From positions 1 through 12,269 of the forward strand of contig CAJLHF010000052.1 in the NCBI GenBank assembly GCA_905206365.1: a stretch of DNA of 12,269 bases. Reading direction: 5' to 3'. Shown one piece after another: positions 1 to 6,187 of the stretch. The translations under genes were made by a program, and so were the position numbers. The stretch is from an uncultured Sutterella sp. GTDB lineage: Bacteria > Pseudomonadota > Gammaproteobacteria > Burkholderiales > Burkholderiaceae_F. Position 1 is the stretch's first letter. Each line of letters begins with the position of its first letter. The notes beneath the pieces were generated by a model. That model made no database searches. It had not been told where the DNA came from and saw only the letters and a list, made by a program, of their open reading frames with translations.

Positions 1-53
1 TCTGACGGCTCGGTAGGGAATCTCCGTCCCCTTTAGGGCGGAGAGGATGTCAA
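1..53 (+). mobile_element. Probable right end of an IS200/IS605-type element (TnpB/omegaRNA 3' end)
   Basis: The first 53 bases hold a hairpin (arms 21-30 and 36-44, nine pairs with one bulged T, loop 31-35) followed by GAGGATGTCAA ending at 53. From memory, a CCGTCC-loop-GGGCGG stem followed by AGGATGTCAA is the usual right end of IS200/IS605-family elements carrying only or mainly tnpB. There the same segment is also the 3' scaffold of the omegaRNA that guides TnpB. The rest of the element lies left of the window, so no transposase can be seen. The chromosome would resume at about 54, four bases beyond the stop codon of the minus-strand exonuclease gene. The alternative is a plain intergenic hairpin or terminator for that gene, but no good U-tract follows on the minus strand. 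The identification rests on recalled similarity, not on a search. Confidence 0.6.
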
Positions 54-57
54 GTGA

Positions 58-678
58 TCACGAACGGCTCGGCACCAGTCGGGTCGTTTCCGCTCGGAAT
101 TCGCCCGCAAACGCCGTCACGACCCCCGTTTTTTCATAGGTCGCCAGCCCGCGGCAGACGATTCGGAGGAGTTCCGCGTCGGAGAGCGCCCCGTGGATCG
201 TGCGATCTTTGCCGAGGATGCCGAAACGCAGGCAGAGATGGTCGAGTCCGTTCGGGTAGCCCTGAAAGAGGCTTCTCGCCCAGCGGAGCGTGTCGAAGAT
301 CGTGCAGCCGAGCGTCTCGAGATTGTCGTAGCCCGCGAGAAAAAGCTCGTGATTGATGAACCCCGCGTCGAAAGAAGCATTGTGCGCGACGATGCGCGCT
401 CCGCGCACGAATTCGACGAACTCGGGAGCAATCTCCCGAAAGAGGGGTTGCTTTTTCAAAAACGCCGTCGAGAGTCCGTGCACGTTGTAGGCCGCCACGG
501 GCATCGGACGCTCGGGATTCATGTAGGCGTGAAAGTCCCGGAGCGGCTCGAACGCTTCGTTCACTTCAATCGCTCCGATTTCGCACACGCGGTCGCCGTA
601 GCGGTAACTGAGCCCCGTCGTTTCGGTGTCGAGAACGACGATGCGTTGGGAGTGCGACTTCGGTGCGGTTCGATACAT
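58..678 (-). CDS. DnaQ-like DEDDh 3'-5' exonuclease, stand-alone paralogue
   Basis: This is a 206-residue protein of the DnaQ/epsilon exonuclease fold, expected to be a cytoplasmic, metal-dependent 3'-5' exonuclease. All five catalytic residues are visible: D17 and E19 in DTETTGL, D104 in HNASFD, and H162 and D167 in HGALSDAE. The open frame extends to 849, but the ATG at 678 is preferred. It has AAGGA six bases upstream, and the exonuclease fold begins right after it, while the upstream extension is unlike the family and runs across a terminator. It resembles the dnaQ product encoded at 5097-5810, sharing NPER, HG and the Exo motifs, but has a shorter and different C-terminus. It may therefore not bind the polymerase alpha subunit. 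It is separated from cstA by a terminator, so it should have its own promoter; only a weak candidate -10 (721-726) is seen. The biological substrate is unknown. Confidence 0.88.
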   Translation of the reverse strand: MYRTAPKSHSQRIVVLDTETTGLSYRYGDRVCEIGAIEVNEAFEPLRDFHAYMNPERPMPVAAYNVHGLSTAFLKKQPLFREIAPEFVEFVRGARIVAHNASFDAGFINHELFLAGYDNLETLGCTIFDTLRWARSLFQGYPNGLDHLCLRFGILGKDRTIHGALSDAELLRIVCRGLATYEKTGVVTAFAGEFRAETTRLVPSRS

Positions 679-783
679 TGAGAATCCTTGAGGCGGGTGA
701 CCCGAACGGGCAAGCGTTTGATGATACCGCCGATCGGGGACCGGATCCGAGTTTTCGGGCGGTCGGGGTGCGAACGATGAAAA

Positions 784-828
784 CGAAAAAGGCCGCCCTC
801 GGACGTCGAACGACGCCCCGGGCGGCCC
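784..828 (-). terminator. Rho-independent terminator of cstA
   Basis: On the minus strand, GGGCGGCC-type arms (791-798 and 820-827) form a perfect 8-bp stem, extended inside by a partly paired GGCGTC/GACGTCC segment. It is followed by a run of five T (784-790 as A's on the plus strand). It starts about 31 bases past the cstA stop, separating cstA from the exonuclease gene. Confidence 0.85.
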
Positions 829-858
829 TTGCACGTGGAAGTTATGCAAGAAAAGGGC

Positions 859-2688
859 TTACTCTTCGACGAGCGCCTTCACTTCGTTGCCCCACGCGTC
901 GCGCGTCGTCGTGCGGATGCCGAGAAGCACCGCCCAGCGACGCAACGTCCCCGCGATCACGAAGAGCATGAGCACCATGACGAGGACGGAAAGCGATGCC
1001 AGAAGATACTGCTTCGCGGGCAGGTATTGGTTGACGACGAGCCAGATCCCGGCCCAGAACGTGATGATCGTCATGAAGAGCCCGGGGACGCCCGTCACCC
1101 ACGCGTACTTCGTCTTGTTGAGGCGCAGGATCACGGTGGTACCGATCAGGAGCGTCACGGACGCGAGCAACTGGTTGCAAATACCGAAGAGCGGCCAGAT
1201 CGAACCTATGTCGCCCGAATAGACGAGATAGCCCCAGCTCCCCGTGAAGACGAAGGACGTGATGATGATCCCGGGCCACCAGTTCTTGTCGCCGAACTTG
1301 GGCCAGACCTTGGCGGCCATTTCCTGCAGGAAGAAACGTCCGACGCGCGTACCCGCGTCGACGGCCGTCAGGATGAATACGGCTTCGAACATGATGGCGA
1401 AGTGATACCAGTACGCCATCAGGTGCTCCATGAAGGGGATCTGCGAGAAGATGTGGGCCATGCCGACCGCAAGCGACACGGAGCCGCCGGGGCGGCCCAT
1501 GAGGCTTTCCTGCACTTCCGCTTCAAGGCGCGGGAGTTCCTGAACCGTCATGCCGAGCGCCTGGAATTTTTCCACGGGCGCGTTGATGGCGAAGTAGTCG
1601 GCCGGAACGAGCACGCACGCGGCCACGAGCGCCATCACGGCAACGAACCCTTCCATCAGCATCGCACCGTAGCCCACGAAGAGCACATCGCGTTCGTTGC
1701 CGATCATCTTCGGAGTCGTGCCCGTGCCGATCGTGGCGTGGAAGCCCGAGAGGGCGCCGCAGGCGATCGTGATGAAGATGAAGGGGATGACGGGACCGCC
1801 CACGATCGGGCCGCCGCCCTTCACGAAATCGGTGAAAGCGGGCATGTGGAAGTCGGGCATCACGAAGGCGATGCCGAGCGCAAGCGCGCCGATCGTGCCG
1901 ATCTTGAGGAAGGTCGAGAGGTAGTCGCGCGGAAGAAGCAGGAGCCACACCGGGAGCACCGAAGCGAAGAACCCGTAGACCGGAATAAGGATGCTCATCG
2001 TCTTGCGGTCGATGTCGAGCCACCCGAAATATTCGGGATGCGCCGCGACCCAGGGGCCCGAGAGGATGCAGAGGAACAGAAGTACGACGCCGATCAGCGT
2101 GGCGCCGCGCACGTCGCCCTTACGCCAGATCTGCATGTAAAGTCCCATGATGACGGCGATGGGAATCGTCGCCGCCACCGTGTAGGTCGACCAGAGCGAG
2201 TCGTGCATGGCGTTGACGACCGCAATCGAAAGGCCCGCGAGCGTGAGAATCAGAATTGCGAGCACCGCCCAGGACGCTACGAACCCCGTGGTCGGGTCGA
2301 TTTCCTTCGAGGCGATGTACGCCAGACTGCGACCGCGGTGTCGCACCGAGCAAAAGAGGACAACCATGTCGTGCACGCCGCCCGCGAGCACGCAACCGAT
2401 CAAAATCCAGAGGAGCCCGGGCATGTAGCCGAACTGTGCGGCGAGCACCGGCCCGAGGAGGGGACCGGCGGCTGCGATGGCGGCGAAATGGTGCCCGAAG
2501 AGCACGTACTTGTCGGTGGCGACGTAGTCCTTTCCGTCCGCAAAACGAACGGCGGGCGTCGCGCGCTCCGCATTGATGTTGAGAACCTTTTGGGCGAGGA
2601 AAAGCCCGTAGAAGCGGTAGGCAATCGCGAAGACACACAATGCCGCAAACACGATGGTGAGCGCATTGACGCTCGTTGTCGAATCCAT
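859..2688 (-). CDS. cstA: CstA/BtsT-family carbon starvation transporter
   Basis: This 609-residue polytopic inner-membrane protein belongs to the CstA family. Characterised members import pyruvate, and peptide uptake has also been proposed. Family signatures include GHHFAAIAAAGPLLGPVLAAQ (about residues 65-85), GGVHDM (103-108), LLPRDYLSTF (251-260) and SGFHATIGTGTTPK (314-327). Many hydrophobic segments follow, with a C-terminal membrane bundle after residue 420. E. coli CstA is about 700 residues, so this is a shorter form, as is common in other phyla. The start at 2688 has GGAG eight bases upstream and begins directly with the first membrane helix. The 147-base gap to the upstream gene contains no clear terminator, so read-through from the DUF1178/unknown pair is possible. 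A small hairpin (2732-2736 with 2747-2751) lies in the leader. No two-component regulator of the BtsSR type is nearby. Family assignment is secure; the substrate is inferred. Confidence 0.95.
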   Translation of the reverse strand: MDSTTSVNALTIVFAALCVFAIAYRFYGLFLAQKVLNINAERATPAVRFADGKDYVATDKYVLFGHHFAAIAAAGPLLGPVLAAQFGYMPGLLWILIGCVLAGGVHDMVVLFCSVRHRGRSLAYIASKEIDPTTGFVASWAVLAILILTLAGLSIAVVNAMHDSLWSTYTVAATIPIAVIMGLYMQIWRKGDVRGATLIGVVLLFLCILSGPWVAAHPEYFGWLDIDRKTMSILIPVYGFFASVLPVWLLLLPRDYLSTFLKIGTIGALALGIAFVMPDFHMPAFTDFVKGGGPIVGGPVIPFIFITIACGALSGFHATIGTGTTPKMIGNERDVLFVGYGAMLMEGFVAVMALVAACVLVPADYFAINAPVEKFQALGMTVQELPRLEAEVQESLMGRPGGSVSLAVGMAHIFSQIPFMEHLMAYWYHFAIMFEAVFILTAVDAGTRVGRFFLQEMAAKVWPKFGDKNWWPGIIITSFVFTGSWGYLVYSGDIGSIWPLFGICNQLLASVTLLIGTTVILRLNKTKYAWVTGVPGLFMTIITFWAGIWLVVNQYLPAKQYLLASLSVLVMVLMLFVIAGTLRRWAVLLGIRTTTRDAWGNEVKALVEE

Positions 2689-2835
2689 GGGGGAATCTCC
2701 GGCTGTTTTTTGAGGTGGTCGAGGATCGTGAGCGCTCCGAAGCCGAAGCGCCGATCAAACATCCCTCTTAGTCTAACGAGAGAGGACTCGGGCGACGATC
2801 TTCGAACAAAGCCTTGGGTTGCTTTCGGAAAGCGC

Positions 2836-3369
2836 TCAGGCGCGGTAGGCGTCCGGAATCTCGAGCGCTTCGTTCTTTCCCGAGAAGACCCCGGACCAGC
2901 CCGCCATCACCCGGATATAGTCTTCGGCGGGAAGCTTGCGACCCGCCGCCTTTTCGGCCGCGTCGAGCGCCGTCAGCTTTTCGATGCATTCGAGGTAACA
3001 GCGAAGCGCGAGCACGATCGTCGTGTCGTCGTCGATCGCATCGACCGTACGTCCGTTCGCCCAGAGGGCGAGCTTCGCCTCGATTTCCGTTTTGAGAGCC
3101 CGACGCAGATGGGCTGCCAGCGCCGCACCCGCCCAGCCGTTTGCGACCACGCGGGAGGGATCCGCACGGCCCGCGAGAATCGCACAGAGGTCTTCGAAGA
3201 ACTCTTCGGCCTGCGCTTCGACCGCCTTGGCATCCTCGTGATCGGGCGCGTTCGTCTTGAGCCAAACGTGCTGCATGTGCGCGATGCCGAGCTCTTCGAG
3301 GACGAGGAAAACCGTGTCCTGATTCGTCAAATCGACCGCGTCGTGAGGTTTGAATTCGGTGTTGGTCAT
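2836..3369 (-). CDS. Uncharacterised 177-residue soluble protein
   Basis: I do not recognise this protein. It is 177 residues long, without signal peptide or membrane segments, and appears largely alpha-helical. Acidic and Ala-rich helices cover roughly residues 45-68, 80-103, 114-141 and 148-158. It has three cysteines (C62, C124, C128), with C124 and C128 close together in the helix ALRCYLECIEKL. The coding case is good: AAGGA lies seven bases before the ATG at 3369, codon use matches the neighbours, and it lies in line between two conserved genes. It begins 55 bases after the DUF1178 stop, which suggests co-transcription with that gene, and precedes cstA by 147 bases. No known motif supports a function. 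It could be a lineage-restricted protein. Confidence 0.8.
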   Translation of the reverse strand: MTNTEFKPHDAVDLTNQDTVFLVLEELGIAHMQHVWLKTNAPDHEDAKAVEAQAEEFFEDLCAILAGRADPSRVVANGWAGAALAAHLRRALKTEIEAKLALWANGRTVDAIDDDTTIVLALRCYLECIEKLTALDAAEKAAGRKLPAEDYIRVMAGWSGVFSGKNEALEIPDAYRA

Positions 3370-3424
3370 GGAGTGATCCTTCGCGAAATGAGCCCGGAGA
3401 TCCGCCCCGCGCTCGACAATGAAA

Positions 3425-3880
3425 TCAGTTGCCGTCCTTGAGGAGTTCGTCGGGGACGCTGAATACCGGAATGCCTTCGGAGCGGAGCTCCTCGGCGTCG
3501 GCTTCGGTGCAAAGACCGCGGATTCCGCCCGGTCGGTTCGTTCGCCCGTCGGCGAGAGCCCGCGCTTCTTCTTTGAAATTGCGACCGACGTCCTCGGCGT
3601 CGCGCACGGCCCTCCGGAGCGCTTCGTACGCTTCGCGCTGACGGGCCCCGAGCTCGCGGTCGCGGCGGCTTTCGAGATCTTCGGTGACGTCCGTGCGAGT
3701 CGTGCCCGTCACACGGGCGACGCTCGGAGCGCTCGGTCGCTTCTCCAGAACGGCACCCCCGCAGACGGGACACGCAAGGCGTCCCGCGGCCGACTCCGCC
3801 TTCCAGTCGAGGTCCGACTTGAGCCAGCCTTCGAAGAGGTGTCCGTTCGAGCAAAGAAAGTTGAAAACTTTGAGCGCCAT
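3425..3880 (-). CDS. DUF1178 family protein with zinc-ribbon-like N-terminus
   Basis: This is a 151-residue protein of the DUF1178 family, common in alpha- and betaproteobacteria and of unknown function. The N-terminus MALKVFNFLCSNGHLFEGWL followed by CPVC gives C10, H14, C37 and C40, arranged like a small metal-binding ribbon. A conserved KRPSAP stretch follows at about 47-52. The C-terminal family signature VGRNFKEEARAL...RGIRG-like...EGIPVF lies at 98-140. The middle (60-95) is a charged, probably helical segment. The open frame runs up to 4018, but family alignment from memory places the start at the ATG at 3880. No good Shine-Dalgarno precedes it, so initiation may be weak or depend on leader structure. 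It is probably the first gene of a minus-strand unit with the unknown gene at 2836-3369. Confidence 0.88.
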   Translation of the reverse strand: MALKVFNFLCSNGHLFEGWLKSDLDWKAESAAGRLACPVCGGAVLEKRPSAPSVARVTGTTRTDVTEDLESRRDRELGARQREAYEALRRAVRDAEDVGRNFKEEARALADGRTNRPGGIRGLCTEADAEELRSEGIPVFSVPDELLKDGN

Positions 3881-3977
3881 GAGTGTCCGAAACGAGGGGC
3901 CGTTGCTTAAACCGAGGAAAACGTGTTGCCGCGGGCGGGGGCCGCGGATGCGCCGCCCACAAGCAAACTCTGCGCGA

Positions 3978-3983
3978 AGTATA
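3978..3983 (-). promoter_or_regulatory. Candidate -10 box for the DUF1178 gene
   Basis: TATACT on the minus strand matches the -10 consensus at 5 of 6 positions and would give a leader of about 90 bases before the ATG at 3880. No good -35 hexamer is present at 16-18 bases, so it is tentative. Confidence 0.35.
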
Positions 3984-4088
3984 GGCAAGGCGTTCGAACA
4001 GCGTGCGAAAGGTGGCACTCAATCGCCCGAGACGCTCGAAAAGGGCACCGAGAACGTCCCCGAACGCCCTCCGGAAGAGGACGGGTTC

Positions 4089-4145
4089 GGTCGAGAGAAA
4101 AATTTTCTTTCGACCCGTGACAAAATCAATTTTTCGTGCTATAGT
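4089..4145 (+). promoter_or_regulatory. Strong tRNA promoter with UP-element-like A/T tract
   Basis: The -35 is GTGACA (4117-4122) and the -10 is TATAGT (4140-4145), separated by exactly 17 bases; each matches the sigma70 consensus at 5 of 6 positions. Directly upstream, AAAAATTTTCTTT (about 4098-4110) fits the UP-element pattern that contacts the RNA polymerase alpha subunits at stable-RNA promoters. It sits inside a 13-bp inverted repeat (4089-4101 with 4103-4115, one mismatch). Transcription would start near 4152, giving a leader of about 74 bases before tRNA-Ser. Confidence 0.8.
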
Positions 4146-4225
4146 TCGTCTTCTCAGTTCGGGACATTCCCTTGAGCCGACATCTTCGTCACCACGAGAT
4201 CGGCCGACACGACTGAGCACATCAA

Positions 4226-4316
4226 GGAAGGATGGCAGAGTGGTTGATTGTACCGCCCTGGAAAGGCGGCATACGGAAATTCCGTATCGAGGGTTCGAAT
4301 CCCTCTCCTTCCGCCA
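4226..4316 (+). tRNA. tRNA-Ser (anticodon GGA)
   Basis: This is a complete 91-base class II tRNA with an encoded CCA end. The acceptor stem GGAAGGA (4226-4232) pairs with TCCTTCC (4306-4312), followed by discriminator G and CCA (4314-4316). The anticodon stem CCGCC/GGCGG encloses the loop CTGGAAA with anticodon GGA at 4260-4262, reading UCC and UCU. The long variable arm (ACGGAA/TTCCGT) and the T-loop GGTTCGAATCC are as expected for serine. It is the first gene of a two-tRNA transcript. Confidence 0.97.
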
Positions 4317-4335
4317 GAATTCAGCACTTAGCGGT

Positions 4336-4410
4336 GCGGGCGTCGTATAACGGCTATTACCTCAGCTTCCCAAGCTGATGACGAGGGTTCGACTCCCTTC
4401 GCCCGCTCCA
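4336..4410 (+). tRNA. tRNA-Gly (anticodon CCC)
   Basis: This is a complete 75-base tRNA with encoded CCA. The acceptor GCGGGCG (4336-4342) pairs with CGCCCGC (4400-4406), with discriminator T. The anticodon stem TCAGC/GCTGA (4362-4366 and 4374-4378) encloses the loop TTCCCAA, with anticodon CCC at 4369-4371, reading GGG. It lies 19 bases after tRNA-Ser and is followed by a terminator, so the pair is one transcript. Confidence 0.97.
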
Positions 4411-4421
4411 GTCGCACACAA

Positions 4422-4451
4422 CCCCGTTCGATTCGAACGGGGTTTTTGTTT
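4422..4451 (+). terminator. Rho-independent terminator of the tRNA pair
   Basis: CCCCGTTCG (4422-4430) and CGAACGGGG (4434-4442) form a perfect 9-bp stem with a 3-base loop, followed by TTTTTGTTT. It begins 12 bases after the CCA of tRNA-Gly. Confidence 0.93.
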
Positions 4452-4474
4452 ATGCGCCCCCGCTCGAACGAAGC

Positions 4475-4503
4475 TTGAATTCGGGCGCGTCGACCGTTAT
4501 CGT
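4475..4503 (+). promoter_or_regulatory. Candidate promoter for the MarR-dnaQ unit
   Basis: TTGAAT (4475-4480) and TATCGT (4498-4503) are separated by 17 bases, just after the tRNA terminator and upstream of the MarR gene. The -35 is good and the -10 moderate. It would start transcription near 4510, about 110 bases before the chosen ATG. Confidence 0.4.
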
Positions 4504-4620
4504 ACGGAACACCCGACCGTTTGCCACTCCCTCTTCGGGCCGCAAAATCCGGCCGGACTTCGTATGGAACTCACTACGGAGACGGCATGCTTTCGCCCCC
4601 GCGAAAGCCGCCGCCGCTTT

Positions 4621-5088
4621 ATGACCGATCACGCACGACGCCGCACGGTGAATCTCGCCGCCCGCTTTCTCGGACAAGCCAATCAACTCATCGCCTCGGA
4701 ACTCCTCGCGGCGGGCTACGACGGGATCGCGCCGAGTCACGGTGACATCTTCCATGTTCTCTTTCATTGCGGCCCCCTCACGATGAGCGAGATCGCACGT
4801 CGCATCCACCGTACGAAACCGACCGTCACGACGCTCGTCGACAAGCTCGAACGCCTCGGCTACGTGCAAAAACGCGCCTCCGAACACGACCGGCGCAGCA
4901 CCTACGTGTCGCTGACCGACGAGGGGCTCAAGCTCGAACCCGTCATCGACGCGATTTCCGAAAAGCTCGCGCGCCTCTCGGAACAAAACCTCACGCCCGA
5001 AGAGGCCGACCGGCTTGAAGCGCTCCTCGCGAAACTCACGGGCGACGCGACCGAAACTCCGAACGATCGTCCCCAACCCGCTTTTTGA
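4621..5088 (+). CDS. MarR-family winged-helix transcriptional regulator
   Basis: With the ATG at 4621 this is a 155-residue MarR-type repressor/activator, expected to act as a dimer on DNA. The winged helix covers about residues 36-104. It comprises SHGDIFHVLFHCGPLTMSEIARRI, the recognition helix TKPTVTTLVDKLERLGY (66-81) and the wing KRASEHDRRSTYVSLTDEG (84-102). A C-terminal helix (105-143) would complete the dimer interface. C50 is the only cysteine. The frame is open from inside tRNA-Gly, so the far upstream start is impossible. An ATG at 4564 would add 19 residues; neither ATG has a strong Shine-Dalgarno, and 4621 is chosen for family length. The gene ends 8 bases before the dnaQ ATG, and the two probably share a transcript. 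The ligand and target genes cannot be told from sequence. Confidence 0.88.
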   Translation: MTDHARRRTVNLAARFLGQANQLIASELLAAGYDGIAPSHGDIFHVLFHCGPLTMSEIARRIHRTKPTVTTLVDKLERLGYVQKRASEHDRRSTYVSLTDEGLKLEPVIDAISEKLARLSEQNLTPEEADRLEALLAKLTGDATETPNDRPQPAF

Positions 5089-5096
5089 GACTGACC

Positions 5097-5810
5097 ATGG
5101 ACCGACTCATCGCACTCGACACGGAAACGACGGGGCTTGACGCCGCCAACGGCGACCGCATCATCGAAATCGGTTGCGTCGCGCTCGACGGGCGCATCGT
5201 CACCCACAAACCCGAAGACGCCCTGCAACTCTACGTGAACCCGGAACGGGACGTACCCGACGAAGCCGTCGAAATTCACGGGATCACGAACGAATTTCTC
5301 GCCGACAAGCCCACTTTCGTCGAAGTGGCCGACCGTTTCCTCGACTTCGTGCGCGGCTCGACCCTCGTCATCCACAACGCCGCTTTCGACACGGGCTTTC
5401 TCGACATGGAGCTCGGACGCATCGGCCGAGGGAAACTCTCCGACTACTGCAAAATCGTCGATACGGTAAAGCTCGCCAAGCAGCTTCTTCCCGGGCGCGC
5501 CGTAAGCCTCGACAGCCTGTGCCGCTACTACGAGATCGACAACTCCTCCCGAACCTTCCACGGGGCGCTCCTCGACGCGGAGCTTCTTGCGGAGGTCTAC
5601 GTCGCGCTCACGCGCGGGCAGGACGTTCTGGAGATGCGCAACCCCGACGCGGACAACCTTCCCGCCATCCCGAAGAACCTCGTCGTAGTAACCGCAACGG
5701 TCGAAGAGCTCGCGGAGCACGAACGCATCCTCGACATCGCCGAAAAGAAAGCGAAGGCAACCGCCGCGTGGCGCAAGCTCGGCGTCCCGACGACGGAAGG
5801 AGAAGCCTGA
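5097..5810 (+). CDS. dnaQ: DNA polymerase III epsilon subunit (proofreading 3'-5' exonuclease)
   Basis: This 237-residue protein is close in length to E. coli epsilon (243). It removes misincorporated nucleotides as part of the polymerase III core. Catalytic residues are D8 and E10 (LDTETTGL), D98 (HNAAFDTGFLD), H155 and D160 (HGALLDAELLAEVY), the same order and spacing as E. coli D12, E14, D103, H162 and D167. LDSLCRYYEID (138-148) is also typical. After residue 175 comes a linker and a C-terminal helical part (about 202-229) that could contact the alpha subunit. The ATG at 5097 aligns with family N-termini. A TTG at 5085 overlapping the MarR stop would add four residues and cannot be excluded. 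The gene follows MarR rather than sitting next to rnhA as in many proteobacteria, and is closed by a terminator. Confidence 0.93.
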   Translation: MDRLIALDTETTGLDAANGDRIIEIGCVALDGRIVTHKPEDALQLYVNPERDVPDEAVEIHGITNEFLADKPTFVEVADRFLDFVRGSTLVIHNAAFDTGFLDMELGRIGRGKLSDYCKIVDTVKLAKQLLPGRAVSLDSLCRYYEIDNSSRTFHGALLDAELLAEVYVALTRGQDVLEMRNPDADNLPAIPKNLVVVTATVEELAEHERILDIAEKKAKATAAWRKLGVPTTEGEA

Positions 5811-5853
5811 TCGACAAGCGACGCGCCGTCGCGCTCCGTTTCCGCCGCCCCCG

Positions 5854-5881
5854 AAGCCCGGACCTCGTGTTCGGGCTTTTT
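5854..5881 (+). terminator. Rho-independent terminator after dnaQ
   Basis: AAGCCCGGA (5854-5862) pairs with TTCGGGCTT (5870-5878, one G-T pair) around a 7-base loop and runs into TTTTT (5877-5881). It lies 44 bases past the dnaQ stop. Confidence 0.88.
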
Positions 5882-6187
5882 CACGTTTTGCTCCGATGAA
5901 GCGTCCCGAAAAATCGGACCAAAAAACATCATTTGTCGACAAGATTCGCACCTATTCGTACTCCATGCCGATAGTTTCCCGTCACCGTTCAACCAATAGG
6001 TCGATTTCGCCAACATATTGAAATATCTCGGTATTTTTCGAATCAAAAACGACAAACAGCCCGATTCTGCGCTATATTCCGCCCTAACGACGGCGAAAAC
6101 GAAGCGACCCGAAACGAGGTCGACCGACGCCGCAAACTCTCAACCGCGTTCGACTCGCAACCGCACTTTTTTCACGGAGAATCCGTC
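5882..6187. other. AT-richer regulatory region upstream of glnH
   Basis: No gene is seen in the stretch from 5811 to 6187 (377 bases), and most of it after the terminator is clearly richer in A/T than the flanking genes. It contains a perfect 10-bp palindrome TTGTCGACAA (5933-5942), a second symmetric element ATATTGAAATAT (6015-6026), and an imperfect hairpin GTCCCGA/TCGGAC (5903-5919). The glnH promoter follows. The palindromes could be operators for a nitrogen or amino-acid regulator, but I cannot match them to a known site. Confidence 0.5.
6049..6078 (+). promoter_or_regulatory. Candidate glnH promoter
   Basis: The -10 TATATT (6073-6078) matches consensus at 5 of 6 and is followed by CCGCCC. 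A -35 ACGACA (6049-6054) matches 4 of 6, with an 18-base spacer. The transcript would start near 6085 with a leader of about 100 bases. Confidence 0.5.

Larger units (their letters stand above)
3881..4225. other. Divergent intergenic region between DUF1178 and the tRNA genes
   Basis: This 345-base region holds no gene. Its left part is the presumed leader of the DUF1178 gene. It contains a GC-rich inverted repeat, CCGCGG at 3929-3934 and again at 3942-3947, which can form a hairpin in the minus-strand transcript. A minus-strand -10-like TATACT lies at 3978-3983 (AGTATA on plus), with no convincing -35. The right part carries the tRNA promoter described separately. Between about 3990 and 4085 I see nothing distinctive. 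Confidence 0.6.

Noticed and set aside
679..849. 57-residue N-terminal extension of the minus-strand exonuclease
   Set aside because: It would run through the cstA terminator hairpin and has no family similarity. The internal ATG at 678 has a good ribosome site.
829..3441. 870-codon open frame on the plus strand opposite cstA and its neighbours
   Set aside because: It is antisense to two well-supported genes, and its product is low-complexity, rich in R, H, D and E, as expected from the complement of GC-rich coding DNA. It crosses gene boundaries and a terminator.
4378..4620. Long N-terminal extension of the MarR protein
   Set aside because: It begins inside tRNA-Gly and crosses its terminator. 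The ATG at 4564 remains a minor alternative.
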